The position numbers and the translations under genes are program-made. Of a DNA stretch of 64,000 bases, positions 26,353 to 36,190 are shown piece by piece; positions within the stretch are counted from its first letter, which is position 1, and each line of letters begins with the position of its first letter. The notes beneath the pieces were generated by a model. The model saw only the letters and a list, made by a program, of their open reading frames with translations. It did not search any database and had not been told where the DNA came from. This DNA is from Caulobacter segnis (lineage in GTDB: Bacteria; Pseudomonadota; Alphaproteobacteria; Caulobacterales; Caulobacteraceae), in contig NZ_JARQWW010000003.1 in NCBI RefSeq assembly GCF_029543125.1, positions 124,001-188,000 on the forward strand. The letters run 5' to 3'.

Positions 26353-26871
26353 TCAACCCTTCAGGGTCAGCGGCAGTCCTGCTGCGACGAAAATCACACG
26401 CTCGACCGCTTTGGCCAGACGCTGATGCAGCCGCCCGGCCCCGTCCCTGAACCGCCGCGCCAGGGCGTTCTCCGGCACGATGCCCAGGCCCACCTCGTTG
26501 GACACCAGCCACAGCGGGCAGGGAGCTTTGCCGACAGCGGCGACCAGGGCGTCCGCCGCTGTCTCCATATCCTGCTCCGCCAGCATCAGGTTGCTGAGCC
26601 ACAGGGTCAGGCAGTCCACCACCACCACATCGTCCGCCGTCAGATTCTCCAGAGCGGCGGGCAGGTCATGAGTCGCCTCCACCGTGCGCCACAGGCCGCC
26701 GCGATCCTCGCGATGCCTGGCGATCCGCGCCGCCATCTCGTCGTCGAAGGGCTGGGCGGTGACGATCATCGCCAGCCGCCCGCCGTGCTCCCGCGCATGG
26801 CTTTCAGCTGCCGTTTGCGCGAGGGCGCTTTTGCCCGAACGGGCGCCGCCGAGAACAAGGGTGGTCGTCAT
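26353..26871 (-). CDS. cobU: bifunctional adenosylcobinamide kinase / guanylyltransferase
   Basis: 172 residues with the P-loop GGARSGKS near the start and the GTP-binding-type segments LTLWLSNLML and LWLVSNEVGLGIVPEN. It phosphorylates adenosylcobinamide and then adds GMP. The ATG at 26871 directly precedes MTTTLVLGG; the long upstream extension is discarded. It is divergent from the cobalamin riboswitch and operon, so this kinase step is outside the riboswitch transcript. Confidence 0.93.
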   Translation of the reverse strand: MTTTLVLGGARSGKSALAQTAAESHAREHGGRLAMIVTAQPFDDEMAARIARHREDRGGLWRTVEATHDLPAALENLTADDVVVVDCLTLWLSNLMLAEQDMETAADALVAAVGKAPCPLWLVSNEVGLGIVPENALARRFRDGAGRLHQRLAKAVERVIFVAAGLPLTLKG

Positions 26872-26914
26872 GGCGTCACATTGACCGTTTGCGCCGCAGC
26901 ATAGTAGGGCTTGT

Positions 26915-27085
26915 TCTGCGACAGGTTCCCCGAGCGATCGGGGATGAAAAGGGAACTCGGGTGAGAAACCCGGGCTGCCCCCGCAACTGTAAGCGGCGAG
27001 CCTGCGCGTCATAAGCCACTGGACCTCGGTCTGGGAAGGCGACGCGCAACAGGTGACGACCCGCGAAGCCAGGAGACCTGCCTGC
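26915..27085 (+). ncRNA. cobalamin (B12) riboswitch
   Basis: The plus strand shows the conserved layout: GAAAAGGGAACTCGGGTGAG with AACCCGGGCTGCCCCCGCAACTG, then AAGCGGCGAGCC, GCCACTGG with CTGGGAAGG, and finally the B12 box AGCCAGGAGACCTGCC at 27067-27082. It ends about 145 bases before the btuB ATG. Adenosylcobalamin binding normally lowers expression of downstream uptake and synthesis genes. The expression platform between 27085 and 27230 was not resolved. Confidence 0.95.
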
Positions 27086-27230
27086 CGCAGTCGTTCTTCG
27101 AGCCGCCGGGGTGCGCGGTCCGAACGGGTCTTCCCGCGTGACGACAACAAGAAAAACCTGCGCTGGGCGCGGGCGTTGTCGGCTGTCCGCCATCGTCCCG
27201 CGTCACGGCGCATCACGATGGGACTACCTG

Positions 27231-29186
27231 ATGAACCGACTGATCTATTCCGTTTCCGCCGCCGCGCTTCTGTTCGCGGCCGCGCCCGCTTTCGCCGACC
27301 AGATCGCGCCCGAGGCCGACGTCGCCGGCCGCGCCGGCACCAACGCCACCGCCGTGGACCAGGTGGTGGTCACCGCCACCCGCTCGCCCGTGAAGGCCGA
27401 GAAGATCGGCTCCACCGTCACGGTGCTGGACGAAGAGTACATCGAAGACAGCCAGCGCCTGGCCGTGGTCGAGCTGCTGCAGGAGACGCCGGGCGTCACC
27501 TTCGTCCGCAACGGCGGTCCGGGCGCCACCACCAGCGTCTTCATCCGCGGCGCCGAAAGCCAGCACACCGTCGCCATCATCGACGGCGTGAAGCTGAACG
27601 ACCCGTCGTCCACCCAGGGCGGCTTCAACTTCGGCAACCTGCTGATCGGGGACGTGTCGCGCATCGAAATCCTGCGCGGCGCCCAGTCGACCCTGTGGGG
27701 CAGCCAGGCCATCGGCGGCGTGGTCAACATCGTCACCCGCGAACCCTCCAAGCCGTTCGAGGCCTCGGCCGATGTCGAAGGCGGCGCCCGTGACACCGCC
27801 TCGGTGCGCGGCGGTCTGGGCGGCGCCGGTGAGCGGCTGAGCTGGCGCGTGGCCGGCAGCTACTTCACCACCGACGGTTTCTCGGCCTACGCCACGGGCA
27901 AGGAAGCCGACGGCTATCAGAACACCGGCCTGTCGGGCCGCGCCCGCCTGAAGATCACCGAGGATGTCTCGGCCGAGGTCCGCTCCGTCTGGTCCAAGGG
28001 CAAGAACGACTTCGACGCCTTCAACGGCGACTCCGCCGAGTTCGCGCGCACCGAAGAGCTGGTGGTCTACACCGGTCTGAACGTCGCCCTGCTGGAAGGC
28101 CGCCTGCAGAACCGCCTGGCCTTCGCCTACACCGACACCGACCGCGAGAACCTGAACCCGGGCCGACCGGTCCAGCCGCTGACCTTCGACGCGGCGGGCA
28201 AGAACAAGCGCTGGGAATACCAGGGCGTCTTCGCCATCACCGACGGCTTCAACGCCGTGTTCGGCGCCGAGACCGAAAGCTCGCGCATGCGCACCCGCTC
28301 GCCCACGGCGACCAACGCCAACACCCCGTTCGTGCGCGGCAAGGCGGGCATCGACAGCGTCTATGTCCAGCTTCAGGGCGAGGTCGCTCCGGGCCTGACC
28401 CTGACCGGCGGCCTGCGCTATGACGACCACGAAACCTATGGCGACAAGACCCTGGGTTCCGCCGCCGTCGCCTGGGCCCTGAACGAGGGGAACACGGTCC
28501 TGCGCGCCAGCTTCGGCCAGGGCTTCCGCGCCCCCGGGCTGTACGAGCTCTACAGCGAGTACGGCAATCTGGACCTGAGCCCGGAATCCTTCGACGCCTG
28601 GGACGCTGGCATCGAGCAGAAGCTGCTGGGCGGCGCGGCCACTGTGTCGGCCACCTACTTCCACCGCGAGGCGGACAACGAGATCCGCTACAACGGCTGC
28701 TCCACCGGCACAGCTGACGCCCTGTGCTTCGTGGGTGGGGTCCAGCGCTTCGGCTACTACAAGAATATCCAGAAGACCTCGGCGCAGGGCGTTGAATTCG
28801 CTGGCCGACTGGCTGTCGGCGAACGTCTGACCCTGAACGGCAACTACACCTGGACCGACGCCGAGAACCGCTCGGGCACGGCGGCAGGAAAGCAGCTGGT
28901 TCGTCGTCCGGAGAACCAGGGCTTCGCCTCGGCCACCTATCTGTGGCCCATCGGCCTGTCGACCACGGCGGCCGTCCGCTACGTCGGCAAGACCTGGAAC
29001 AACGACGCCAACACCCAGGCGGTGAAGAGCTACACCGTCGTCGATTTCCGCGCCTCCTATCCGGTCAACGAGACCTATGAGGTCTTTGGCCGGGTCGAGA
29101 ACGCCTTTGACGAAAACTATCAGACGGTCCTCAACTACGGCACGCCGGGACGCGGGGCCTTCGTGGGCGTCCGCGCCCGCTTCTAG
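27231..29186 (+). CDS. btuB: TonB-dependent cobalamin receptor BtuB
   Basis: 651-residue outer-membrane receptor. The signal peptide ends AAPAFADQ. A TonB box-like segment (VVVTATRSP) lies just after the mature N-terminus. The plug domain follows (QETPGVTFVRNGG, RIEILRGAQSTLWGSQAIGG), then the 22-strand barrel ending in GAFVGVRARF with terminal Phe. The ATG at 27231 is the only start giving the signal peptide. It follows the riboswitch and heads the nine-gene cobalamin operon, which fixes cobalamin or cobinamide as substrate. Confidence 0.94.
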   Translation: MNRLIYSVSAAALLFAAAPAFADQIAPEADVAGRAGTNATAVDQVVVTATRSPVKAEKIGSTVTVLDEEYIEDSQRLAVVELLQETPGVTFVRNGGPGATTSVFIRGAESQHTVAIIDGVKLNDPSSTQGGFNFGNLLIGDVSRIEILRGAQSTLWGSQAIGGVVNIVTREPSKPFEASADVEGGARDTASVRGGLGGAGERLSWRVAGSYFTTDGFSAYATGKEADGYQNTGLSGRARLKITEDVSAEVRSVWSKGKNDFDAFNGDSAEFARTEELVVYTGLNVALLEGRLQNRLAFAYTDTDRENLNPGRPVQPLTFDAAGKNKRWEYQGVFAITDGFNAVFGAETESSRMRTRSPTATNANTPFVRGKAGIDSVYVQLQGEVAPGLTLTGGLRYDDHETYGDKTLGSAAVAWALNEGNTVLRASFGQGFRAPGLYELYSEYGNLDLSPESFDAWDAGIEQKLLGGAATVSATYFHREADNEIRYNGCSTGTADALCFVGGVQRFGYYKNIQKTSAQGVEFAGRLAVGERLTLNGNYTWTDAENRSGTAAGKQLVRRPENQGFASATYLWPIGLSTTAAVRYVGKTWNNDANTQAVKSYTVVDFRASYPVNETYEVFGRVENAFDENYQTVLNYGTPGRGAFVGVRARF

Positions 29187-29195
29187 GGGGACGAG

Positions 29196-30182
29196 GTGAT
29201 CCGCGGCTTCAGTCGTCACGGCGGCAGGCTGGCCCAGGCTCGGGCCGCCTATCCCCATGCGCCGGGACCGTGGATCGACCTATCGACCGGGATCAATCCG
29301 CATCCGTGGACGGGGCGGCGGGCCATGTCCGCCGACCTGTCCCGCTTGCCGGACCCGGCGGCGGTGACGGCGCTGGAGGCTTCGGCCGCCCGCGCCTTCG
29401 GCCTGTCCGACCCTGAGCGCATCGCGGCGGTGGCGGGGGCGGAGACCGGCCTGCGCCTTCTGCCGATCCTGACCGGCGCGCGCCGTGTCGCCATCATCGG
29501 CCCGACCTATGGCGGCCACGCCGAGGCCTGGGCCGCCGCCGGGGCGGAGGTCGTCGAGGCCTCGCAAGGTGTCATTCCCGACGCCGAAGTGATCGTCATC
29601 GTCAATCCCAACAATCCCGATGGATCAATCGCTTCCATAGATTTCCTGCGCGATCTTCTCGACTATCAGAACGCTCGGAAGGGCTGGCTGATCGTCGATG
29701 AGTCCTTCATCGAGACCACCCCCGCCCACAGCATCTCCGCCCGGGCCGGCGACCGATTGGTGGTCCTTCGCTCCTTCGGCAAGTTCTACGGCCTGCCGGG
29801 CGTGCGCCTGGGCTTCATGCTCGGCGACCCGGAGCTCGTGGCGCGGCTGAAGCTGCTCACCGGCGACTGGCCCGTCAGCGCCGAGGCCATCGCCGCGGGC
29901 GCGGCCTATGACGACGCGGCCTGGGCCGACGACATGCGCGCCAAGCTGTCCCGCGACGCCCGCCGCCTCGACCGCACCCTGACCGAAGCGGGGATGGAGG
30001 TGATCGGCGGCACCGACCTGTTCCGTCTCGCCGCCGCGCCCAAGGCCGACAGGCTGTTCGACCATCTGTGCCAGGCGGGCATCCTGACCCGGCCCTTCGC
30101 CGACGCGCCGGACTTCCTGCGTTTCGGCCTTCCGCCCCTCGGCGCCTGGAAGCGCCTGGAGCAGGCCCTGGAGGCGGCATGA
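29196..30182 (+). CDS. cobD: L-threonine-O-3-phosphate decarboxylase
   Basis: PLP enzyme of the aminotransferase fold I, 328 residues, making the aminopropanol phosphate linker of cobalamin. The N-terminus SRHGGRLAQA, the segment LSTGINPHPW and NPNNPDG are family motifs, and the PLP lysine lies in SFGKFYGLPGVRLGF. The GTG start at 29196 sits 10 bases after btuB behind a GGGGGACGAG site. Some nomenclatures call this gene cobC. It overlaps the next gene by 4 bases. Confidence 0.9.
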   Translation: MIRGFSRHGGRLAQARAAYPHAPGPWIDLSTGINPHPWTGRRAMSADLSRLPDPAAVTALEASAARAFGLSDPERIAAVAGAETGLRLLPILTGARRVAIIGPTYGGHAEAWAAAGAEVVEASQGVIPDAEVIVIVNPNNPDGSIASIDFLRDLLDYQNARKGWLIVDESFIETTPAHSISARAGDRLVVLRSFGKFYGLPGVRLGFMLGDPELVARLKLLTGDWPVSAEAIAAGAAYDDAAWADDMRAKLSRDARRLDRTLTEAGMEVIGGTDLFRLAAAPKADRLFDHLCQAGILTRPFADAPDFLRFGLPPLGAWKRLEQALEAA

Positions 30183-31030
30183 GCGACCTGACCCGCCGCG
30201 CCGCCGTCGCCGGACTGGCCGCCGCAACCGCGTCACCCGCGCTCGCCGCCGCGGCGCCGCGCCGCGTGGTCTCGATGAACGCTTGTCTGGACACCGTGCT
30301 TGTCCGGGTCGCCGACCGCAACCAGATCGCCGCGCTTAGCCACTACGCCCGCGACCCCTACGGCTCGACCATCGTCGACATCGCCCGCACCTTGCCCTTC
30401 ACCTACGAGACGGCGGAGGAGGTGGTGTCCCTGAAGCCCGACCTCGTCATCTCCAGCGCCCATTCGTCGCTCGCCACCCGCAACGCGCTCAACCGCCTGG
30501 GCGTGCGGCAGGAGCGCTTCAGCGTCCCCGACACCCTGGCCGAAAGCCATCAGCAGGTCCGCGACGTGGCGCTTCTGGTCGGCCATCCCGAACGGGGCGA
30601 GGCGCTGATCGCCCGGATCAACGCGGCCATCAGCGCCGCCGCGCCGCGCCCGGGTCAGCCGCGCCTGACCGCCGCCATCTTCGAACCGAACGGCTTCGCG
30701 GCCGGCAAAGGCACGCTGGTCAGCGAGATGATGGAGCGCTGCGGCTTCGAGAACGTCGCCGCCCGATATGGCCTCAACAAGTGGGGCAACATCCGGCTTG
30801 AGGAGCTGATCGCCAATCCGCCGCAGGTCCTGCTGGCGGGCGAGACCTCGCCCAGCTCGGCGACCTGGGCCGAGCGGCTCGTTCATCATCCGGCGCTCGC
30901 GCGCATCGGCGGACGCATGCACCGCGCGGTCTTCCCCACGCGGCTCCTGTATTGCGGCGGCCCGGTCCTGATCCACACTGTCGCCGCCCTGTCCAAGGCC
31001 CGCGAAGACGCTTTCCGGAAGATCGCATGA
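30179..31030 (+). CDS. btuF: cobalamin/corrinoid ABC transporter substrate-binding protein
   Basis: 283 residues, periplasmic, with a Tat-type N-terminus (LTRRAAVAGLAAATASPALA). The mature part has the cluster A-2 fold signatures RRVVSMNACLDTVL and LKPDLVISS. It carries corrinoids to BtuC. Assignment rests on fold, operon position and the riboswitch; on sequence alone siderophore binding could not be excluded. The start overlaps the cobD stop (ATGA). Confidence 0.85.
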   Translation: MSDLTRRAAVAGLAAATASPALAAAAPRRVVSMNACLDTVLVRVADRNQIAALSHYARDPYGSTIVDIARTLPFTYETAEEVVSLKPDLVISSAHSSLATRNALNRLGVRQERFSVPDTLAESHQQVRDVALLVGHPERGEALIARINAAISAAAPRPGQPRLTAAIFEPNGFAAGKGTLVSEMMERCGFENVAARYGLNKWGNIRLEELIANPPQVLLAGETSPSSATWAERLVHHPALARIGGRMHRAVFPTRLLYCGGPVLIHTVAALSKAREDAFRKIA

Positions 31031-32013
31031 CCCTGAAGCAGCCGCTCGGCCAACTCTATGCCGGACTGGGGATCGCCGTGGCGGTCCTGTTTGTCGCCAG
31101 CCTGTTCGCGGGCAAGGTCTGGGTTCCGTGGAGCGCCTTCACCGACCGGGCCGATCCGCGCTGGCCGATCATCTTCGATCTGCGCTTGCCGCGCGCCATC
31201 CTGGGCGTGGCGGTCGGCGCCGCGCTCGGAGCCAGCGGCGCGGCGATGCAGGGCTACACCCGCAATCCCCTGGCGTCGCCGGATGTGCTCGGCGTCTCGT
31301 CCATGGCCTCGCTGTTCGCGGTGCTGACGCTCTACTTCAATCTGGCGGAGGCTTCGGCCTGGGTGCTGCCGACCGCCGCCATGCTGGGCGCCATGACCGG
31401 CGTGGTCCTGCTGCTGGTCCTGGCGGGAGCGACCTCCAGCATCGTCACATTCATCCTTGCCGGCGCGATCCTGCAGATCATCACCGCGGCGGGCGTCTCT
31501 CTGGCCCTGTCGCTGGCGCCGAACCCCTGGGCGGTTCAGGAGATCGTCAGCTGGATCCACGGCGCGCTCGCCGACCGCAGCATCGACGAGGTCCGCTTCG
31601 CCCTGCCGTTCATCCTCACGGGCCTGGTCCTGCTGATGACCCAGACCCGGACCTTCGACGCCCTGACCCTGGGCGACATTGGCGCGCGCTCTCTGGGCAT
31701 AGACGTCAACCGCAGCCGTCTCTTCTTGGTCGTCGGCGTGGGCTTGGCGGTCGGGGCCAGCACGGCGGTCACGGGCATGATCGGCTTCGTCGGCCTGGTG
31801 ACGCCGCACCTCCTGCGGCCGTTCGTGGCGTCCCGCCCCGGAGCGCTGATCCTGCCCAGCGCCATCGGCGGCGCGGCGATCGTCCTGGCCGCCGACATCC
31901 TGGTTCGCGTGATCCCCACCGCCACCGAGGTCAAGCTCAACGTGGCCATGGCCGCCATCGGCGGGCCGTTCTTCCTCGCCTTGCTCATCCGCCTGCGCCG
32001 GAGGATCGCATGA
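31027..32013 (+). CDS. btuC: cobalamin ABC transporter permease, FecCD/BtuC family
   Basis: 328 residues with about nine to ten membrane helices. FecCD signatures are LRLPRAILGVAVGAALG, GYTRNPLASPDVLGVSS, TLGDIGARSLGID and GMIGFVGLVTPHLLR. The start overlaps btuF by 4 bases and the stop overlaps btuD by 4 bases, typical of a coupled BtuFCD unit. Confidence 0.92.
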   Translation: MTLKQPLGQLYAGLGIAVAVLFVASLFAGKVWVPWSAFTDRADPRWPIIFDLRLPRAILGVAVGAALGASGAAMQGYTRNPLASPDVLGVSSMASLFAVLTLYFNLAEASAWVLPTAAMLGAMTGVVLLLVLAGATSSIVTFILAGAILQIITAAGVSLALSLAPNPWAVQEIVSWIHGALADRSIDEVRFALPFILTGLVLLMTQTRTFDALTLGDIGARSLGIDVNRSRLFLVVGVGLAVGASTAVTGMIGFVGLVTPHLLRPFVASRPGALILPSAIGGAAIVLAADILVRVIPTATEVKLNVAMAAIGGPFFLALLIRLRRRIA

Positions 32014-32786
32014 CCCCCGAACTCGGCTTTTCCGACATCCATGTCCGCCTGGGCGACAAGCCGGTGCTGGAAGGCGTCTCCGCCGACCTGCACCCGGGCC
32101 AGGTGACCGCCATCGTCGGGCCCAACGGCGCCGGCAAGTCGACCTTGCTGGCTTGCTTGGCGGGCTTGCGCCGGCCTGACATGGGCTTGGCCCGTCTGAA
32201 CGGCGTCGGCGTCCTCGAACTCGCCGCCCGCGAACGCGGCCGCCGCATCGGCTTCCTGCCTCAGTCGCATGAGATCGCCTGGTCGGTGGAGGCCCGCACC
32301 CTGGTCGGCCTGGGCCGCATTCCCTTCGCCGGCTCTTGGGGCCTGAGCGTCGAGGACGAGGCCGCCGTCGAGCGCGCCATGACCAAGGCCGACGTGACCC
32401 AGTTCGCCACGCGCACGGTCACCACCCTGTCGGGCGGGGAGCTGGCCCGCGTGCTGATCGCCCGCGCCCTGGCCGGCGATCCGCAATGGCTGCTGGCCGA
32501 CGAGCCGCTGGCCGGCCTCGACCCGGGCCACCAACTGGACGCCGCCGCCCTGTTCCGCGCCCTGGCGGACGAGGGGAAGGGCGTCGTCGTCACCCTGCAT
32601 GACCTGCCCATGGCCATGAAGCTGGCGGACCGGGTGATCGTTCTGGCCGACGGCAAGATTCTGGCCGACGGCCCGCCGGTGGAGGCTCTGGCCCCGCCGA
32701 TCCTGTCCGCCGCCTATGGGGTGGAGGCGCGCTTCGCCGAGGGCGGCCACGGCCCGTTGATCGAGATCGTCGGCCGCCATGGCTGA
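32010..32786 (+). CDS. btuD: cobalamin ABC transporter ATPase
   Basis: 258 residues. Walker A is GPNGAGKST, the signature is LSGGE, Walker B is WLLADEP and the switch His lies in VVTLHDL. It drives BtuC. The protein stays close to the family length, with the C-terminal region ending GRHG. It overlaps the cbiB start by 8 bases. Confidence 0.92.
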   Translation: MTPELGFSDIHVRLGDKPVLEGVSADLHPGQVTAIVGPNGAGKSTLLACLAGLRRPDMGLARLNGVGVLELAARERGRRIGFLPQSHEIAWSVEARTLVGLGRIPFAGSWGLSVEDEAAVERAMTKADVTQFATRTVTTLSGGELARVLIARALAGDPQWLLADEPLAGLDPGHQLDAAALFRALADEGKGVVVTLHDLPMAMKLADRVIVLADGKILADGPPVEALAPPILSAAYGVEARFAEGGHGPLIEIVGRHG

Positions 32787-33708
32787 CCCGCTGCTGGTCC
32801 TCGGCGCGGCCCTTGTGGAGGGGCTGGTCGGCTATCCGGACCGGCTGCACAGGCGCCTGCCGCATCCCGTGGCCTGGCTGGGCGCCGGCGTCGGCTGGTG
32901 CGAGCGGCGCTGGAATGATCCGGCGCGGCCGGAGCGGATCCGCAGGCTGCTCGGCGTGCTCACCGTCCTGCTGGTGGCGGGCGGCGCGGCGCTCGTTGGC
33001 GGGCTGCTGCATCATCTGCTGGGCGAAAGCTATCTCGGCGTCCTGGTGCTGATGATCCTGGGCTCGCTCGGCCTGGCGGCGCGCAGCCTCTACGACCACG
33101 TGGCCGCCGTGGCCAAGGCGGCCGATCTCGACGCCGCCCGCGCCGCCGTCGGCCGCATCGTCGGCCGCGACACCGACAGGCTCGACGAGTCCGGCGTCGC
33201 CGCCGCTGCGCTGGAAAGCCTGGCCGAGAGCTTCTGCGACGGCGTGGTCGCCCCGGTCTTCTGGTTCCTGCTCGGCGGTCTGGGCGGTCTGTTCGCCTAC
33301 AAGGCGGTCAACACCGCCGACAGCCTGATCGGCCACCGGGAGGAGCGTTGGCGCGCCTTCGGCTGGTTCGCCGCCCGCACCGACGACCTCATGAACTGGA
33401 TCCCCGCCCGCATCGCCGGCGCCCTGGTCGCCCTGGCGGCGGGGGGAGGGTGGACCACCATGTTCCGCGACGCCCGCAAGCACGCCTCGCCCAACGCCGG
33501 CTGGCCTGAGGCCGCCATGGCCGGCGGCTTGCGCGTCCGTCTTGGCGGTCCAGCGACTTATGACGGCGTGGCGCACGACCGGCCCGTCTTCGGCGACGGT
33601 CCGGCGCCGACGACGGCAGACCTGAAACGCGGGCTTGGCGTCTACCTGCGCGCCTGTGCGATCCTGGCGGCGATGTTGCTGGTCGGAGGCCTCACTTGGC
33701 CGCGTTGA
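32779..33708 (+). CDS. cbiB: adenosylcobinamide-phosphate synthase CbiB (CobD of Pseudomonas)
   Basis: 309-residue membrane protein that attaches aminopropanol phosphate to cobyric acid. Motifs are [18 protein letters not shown] at the N-terminus, [46 protein letters not shown] and [11 protein letters not shown]. It uses the product of the threonine phosphate decarboxylase two-to-four genes upstream. The 3' end overlaps cobQ. Confidence 0.92.
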   Translation: MADPLLVLGAALVEGLVGYPDRLHRRLPHPVAWLGAGVGWCERRWNDPARPERIRRLLGVLTVLLVAGGAALVGGLLHHLLGESYLGVLVLMILGSLGLAARSLYDHVAAVAKAADLDAARAAVGRIVGRDTDRLDESGVAAAALESLAESFCDGVVAPVFWFLLGGLGGLFAYKAVNTADSLIGHREERWRAFGWFAARTDDLMNWIPARIAGALVALAAGGGWTTMFRDARKHASPNAGWPEAAMAGGLRVRLGGPATYDGVAHDRPVFGDGPAPTTADLKRGLGVYLRACAILAAMLLVGGLTWPR

Positions 33709-35168
33709 TGATCCAAGGCTGCGGCTCGGACGTGGGGAAGTCGGTGCTGGTCGCCGGCCTCTGCCGCCTGTTCGCCAACCGGGGCCTAAGGGTGCGGCCA
33801 TTCAAGCCGCAGAACATGTCCAACAACGCCGCCGTCACCGCCGACGGGGGCGAGATCGGCCGCGCCCAGGCCCTTCAGGCCATGGCCTGCCGCACGCCCC
33901 TGACCGTGGACATGAACCCCGTCCTCCTGAAGCCGCAGAGCGATGTGGGCGCCCAGGTGATCGTGCGCGGCAAGATCGCCGGCAACTGGCAGGCGCGCGG
34001 CTATCAGGAGAAGAAGGCCGCCCTGCTGGACGTGGTCCTCGACAGCTTCCGCCGGCTGGAGGCCGAAGCCGACCTCGTCATCGTCGAGGGGGCCGGCAGC
34101 CCGGCGGAGATCAACCTGCGGGCCAACGACATCGCGAACATGGGTTTCGCCATCGCCGCCGACGTGCCGGTGGTGCTGGTGGGCGACATCGACCGGGGCC
34201 ATGTGATCGCCGCCCTGATCGGCGCCCACGCCGTGCTGGACGAGGCCGACCGGGCGATGATCCGCGGCTTCGTCATCAACAAGTTTCGGGGCGACCCGAC
34301 CCTGTTCCAGGACGGCCGGACGGAGATCACCGCCCGCACTGGGTGGCCGGACCTGGGCATGGCGCCCTGGCTGGCGGCGGCCAAGGCTCTGCCGGCTGAG
34401 GACGCCGTGGTCCTGGACCGCGCGGCGACCGGCAAGGGCGGCAAGGTGCGCATCGTCGTTCCCATGCTGTCGCGCATCGCCAATTTCGACGACTTCGATC
34501 CCCTGCGGATGGAGCCCTCCGTGGACTTCGCCTTCGTGCCGCCGGGAACGCCGCTGCCGGGCGACGCCGACCTCGTCATCCTGCCGGGGACCAAGGCGAC
34601 CTTGGCTGACCTGGCCTTCCTGCGGGCCCAGGGCTGGGACATAGATCTGGCCGCCCACGTGCGACGCGGCGGCCGGGTGTTGGGTGTCTGCGGCGGCTTC
34701 CAGATGTTGGGCCGCAAGGTCTCCGACCCCGATGGGATCGAAGGGGCGCCGGGTGAGGCCGAGGGTCTCGGCCTGCTGGATGTCGAAACCATCCTCACCG
34801 CCGACAAGGTTCTGCGACCCGTGTCCGGCCGCCTCGCCGGAGGCGATGCGCGGTTCGAGGGGTACGAGATGCACGTGGGCCGCACGGACGGTCCCGGCCT
34901 GCAACGCCCCTTGCTGGTCTTCGACGACGGCGCGGGCGAGGGGGCGGTCAGCGCCGACGGCCGCGTGGCCGGCGCTTATGTCCATGGCCTGTTCAATGCG
35001 GGCGAGGCGAGGGCGGCCTTCCTCGCCCAGCTCGGCGCGGCGTCCACGGGCGCGGATCAGGCCGCCGCCGTCGACGCGGCTCTGGACGGAATCGCGGAGG
35101 TGTTGGAACGGTCCCTCGACATTCCGGCCCTGGCGCGGCTGGCTGGCCTCAAGGACTTCGCCGCATGA
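33696..35168 (+). CDS. cobQ: cobyric acid synthase (glutamine-dependent amidase)
   Basis: 490 residues. The N-terminal dethiobiotin synthetase-like domain has the P-loop GCGSDVGKS, and the C-terminal class I amidotransferase domain has the nucleophile C332 in [10 protein letters not shown] and a His in YVHGLFNAG. The TTG start at 33696 gives MAALMIQG, as in family N-termini, with GGAGG 6 bases upstream. The ATG at 33708 (TGATG overlap with cbiB) is the alternative. It adds four amide groups to adenosylcobyrinate diamide, so it is unusual in a strictly cobinamide-salvage set. Confidence 0.9.
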   Translation: MAALMIQGCGSDVGKSVLVAGLCRLFANRGLRVRPFKPQNMSNNAAVTADGGEIGRAQALQAMACRTPLTVDMNPVLLKPQSDVGAQVIVRGKIAGNWQARGYQEKKAALLDVVLDSFRRLEAEADLVIVEGAGSPAEINLRANDIANMGFAIAADVPVVLVGDIDRGHVIAALIGAHAVLDEADRAMIRGFVINKFRGDPTLFQDGRTEITARTGWPDLGMAPWLAAAKALPAEDAVVLDRAATGKGGKVRIVVPMLSRIANFDDFDPLRMEPSVDFAFVPPGTPLPGDADLVILPGTKATLADLAFLRAQGWDIDLAAHVRRGGRVLGVCGGFQMLGRKVSDPDGIEGAPGEAEGLGLLDVETILTADKVLRPVSGRLAGGDARFEGYEMHVGRTDGPGLQRPLLVFDDGAGEGAVSADGRVAGAYVHGLFNAGEARAAFLAQLGAASTGADQAAAVDAALDGIAEVLERSLDIPALARLAGLKDFAA

Positions 35169-36187
35169 CCATCAAACCTCTCGACCTGTCGCGTGAGCCG
35201 GAGTTCCGCGCCCTGATCGACGGCAAGGCCAAGCCCCCTGGCTCCCTGGGCCGGATCGAGGACCTGGCCGTCCAACTGGCTCTGATCGCCGACCGCCCGA
35301 ACCCGGACGGCGAATACGCCCTGCTGCTGGTCTTCGCCGGCGATCACGGCCTGACCGAGTCCGGAGTCTCGGCCTATCCGTCGGCGGTGACCACGGCCAT
35401 GGTCGCCACCTTTCTCGCCGACCGGGCCAGCGCCAGCGCCTTCGCCCGCGCCGCCGGGGCCAAGGTGCGGGTGGTCGACGCCGGGGTGGCCAGCGACCTG
35501 CCGCCCCACGAGCGCCTGATCGACGCCAAGGTCCGCAAGGGAACCCGAAACGCCGCCGTCGAGCCGGCCCTGACCCCGCGGGAGGTGGAGCAGGCCCTGG
35601 AGCACGGCGCCCGCATCGCGCGTGACGTGGCGACGGAGGGGTTCGACATCCTGATGTTGGGCGAGATGGGCATCGGCAACACCGCCTCCGCCGCTCTGCT
35701 CATGCACCGCCTGGCGCCCGCGCCGCTGGAGGACTGCATCGGCCAGGGGACCGGCCACACCCCGGAGGGCATGGCCCGCAAGCGCGACGCCATCCAGCAG
35801 GCCGCCGACCGCTCCGCGGTCACTGAACCGCTCGACGTCCTGGCCGAATTCGGCGGGCTGGAGATCGTCATGATGGTCGGCGCGATCCTGGGCGCGGCCG
35901 AGGTGCGGCGTCCCGTGGTGGTCGACGGCTTCATCTGCACCGCGGCCGCCCTGGCGGCGGTGCGGATCGCGCCCGCCGTCCGCGACTATCTGATCTTCGC
36001 CCACCGTTCCGCCGAGCATGGCCACGCCCTGATGCTGGAGGCGCTGGAGGCCAAGCCGCTGCTCGACCTCGACCTGCGTCTGGGCGAGGGGACGGGCGCG
36101 CTTCTGGCCTTGCCGGTGATCCGCGCCGCCGCGCGCCTGCTGACTGACGTGGCCAGCCTGGACGACGTCATGGCGGGGCGGCTCTAG
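35165..36187 (+). CDS. cobT: nicotinate-nucleotide-dimethylbenzimidazole phosphoribosyltransferase
   Basis: 340 residues. The conserved substrate loops [27 protein letters not shown] and [14 protein letters not shown] are visible, and the catalytic Glu lies in LGEGTGALL near the C-terminus. It makes alpha-ribazole phosphate for the lower ligand. It overlaps cobQ by 4 bases and is 3 bases from cobS. Confidence 0.94.
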   Translation: MTIKPLDLSREPEFRALIDGKAKPPGSLGRIEDLAVQLALIADRPNPDGEYALLLVFAGDHGLTESGVSAYPSAVTTAMVATFLADRASASAFARAAGAKVRVVDAGVASDLPPHERLIDAKVRKGTRNAAVEPALTPREVEQALEHGARIARDVATEGFDILMLGEMGIGNTASAALLMHRLAPAPLEDCIGQGTGHTPEGMARKRDAIQQAADRSAVTEPLDVLAEFGGLEIVMMVGAILGAAEVRRPVVVDGFICTAAALAAVRIAPAVRDYLIFAHRSAEHGHALMLEALEAKPLLDLDLRLGEGTGALLALPVIRAAARLLTDVASLDDVMAGRL

Positions 36188-36190
36188 AGG

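Noticed and set aside
27213..29258. 681-residue minus-strand frame opposite btuB
   Set aside because: Shadow; no domain and composition of an antisense frame.
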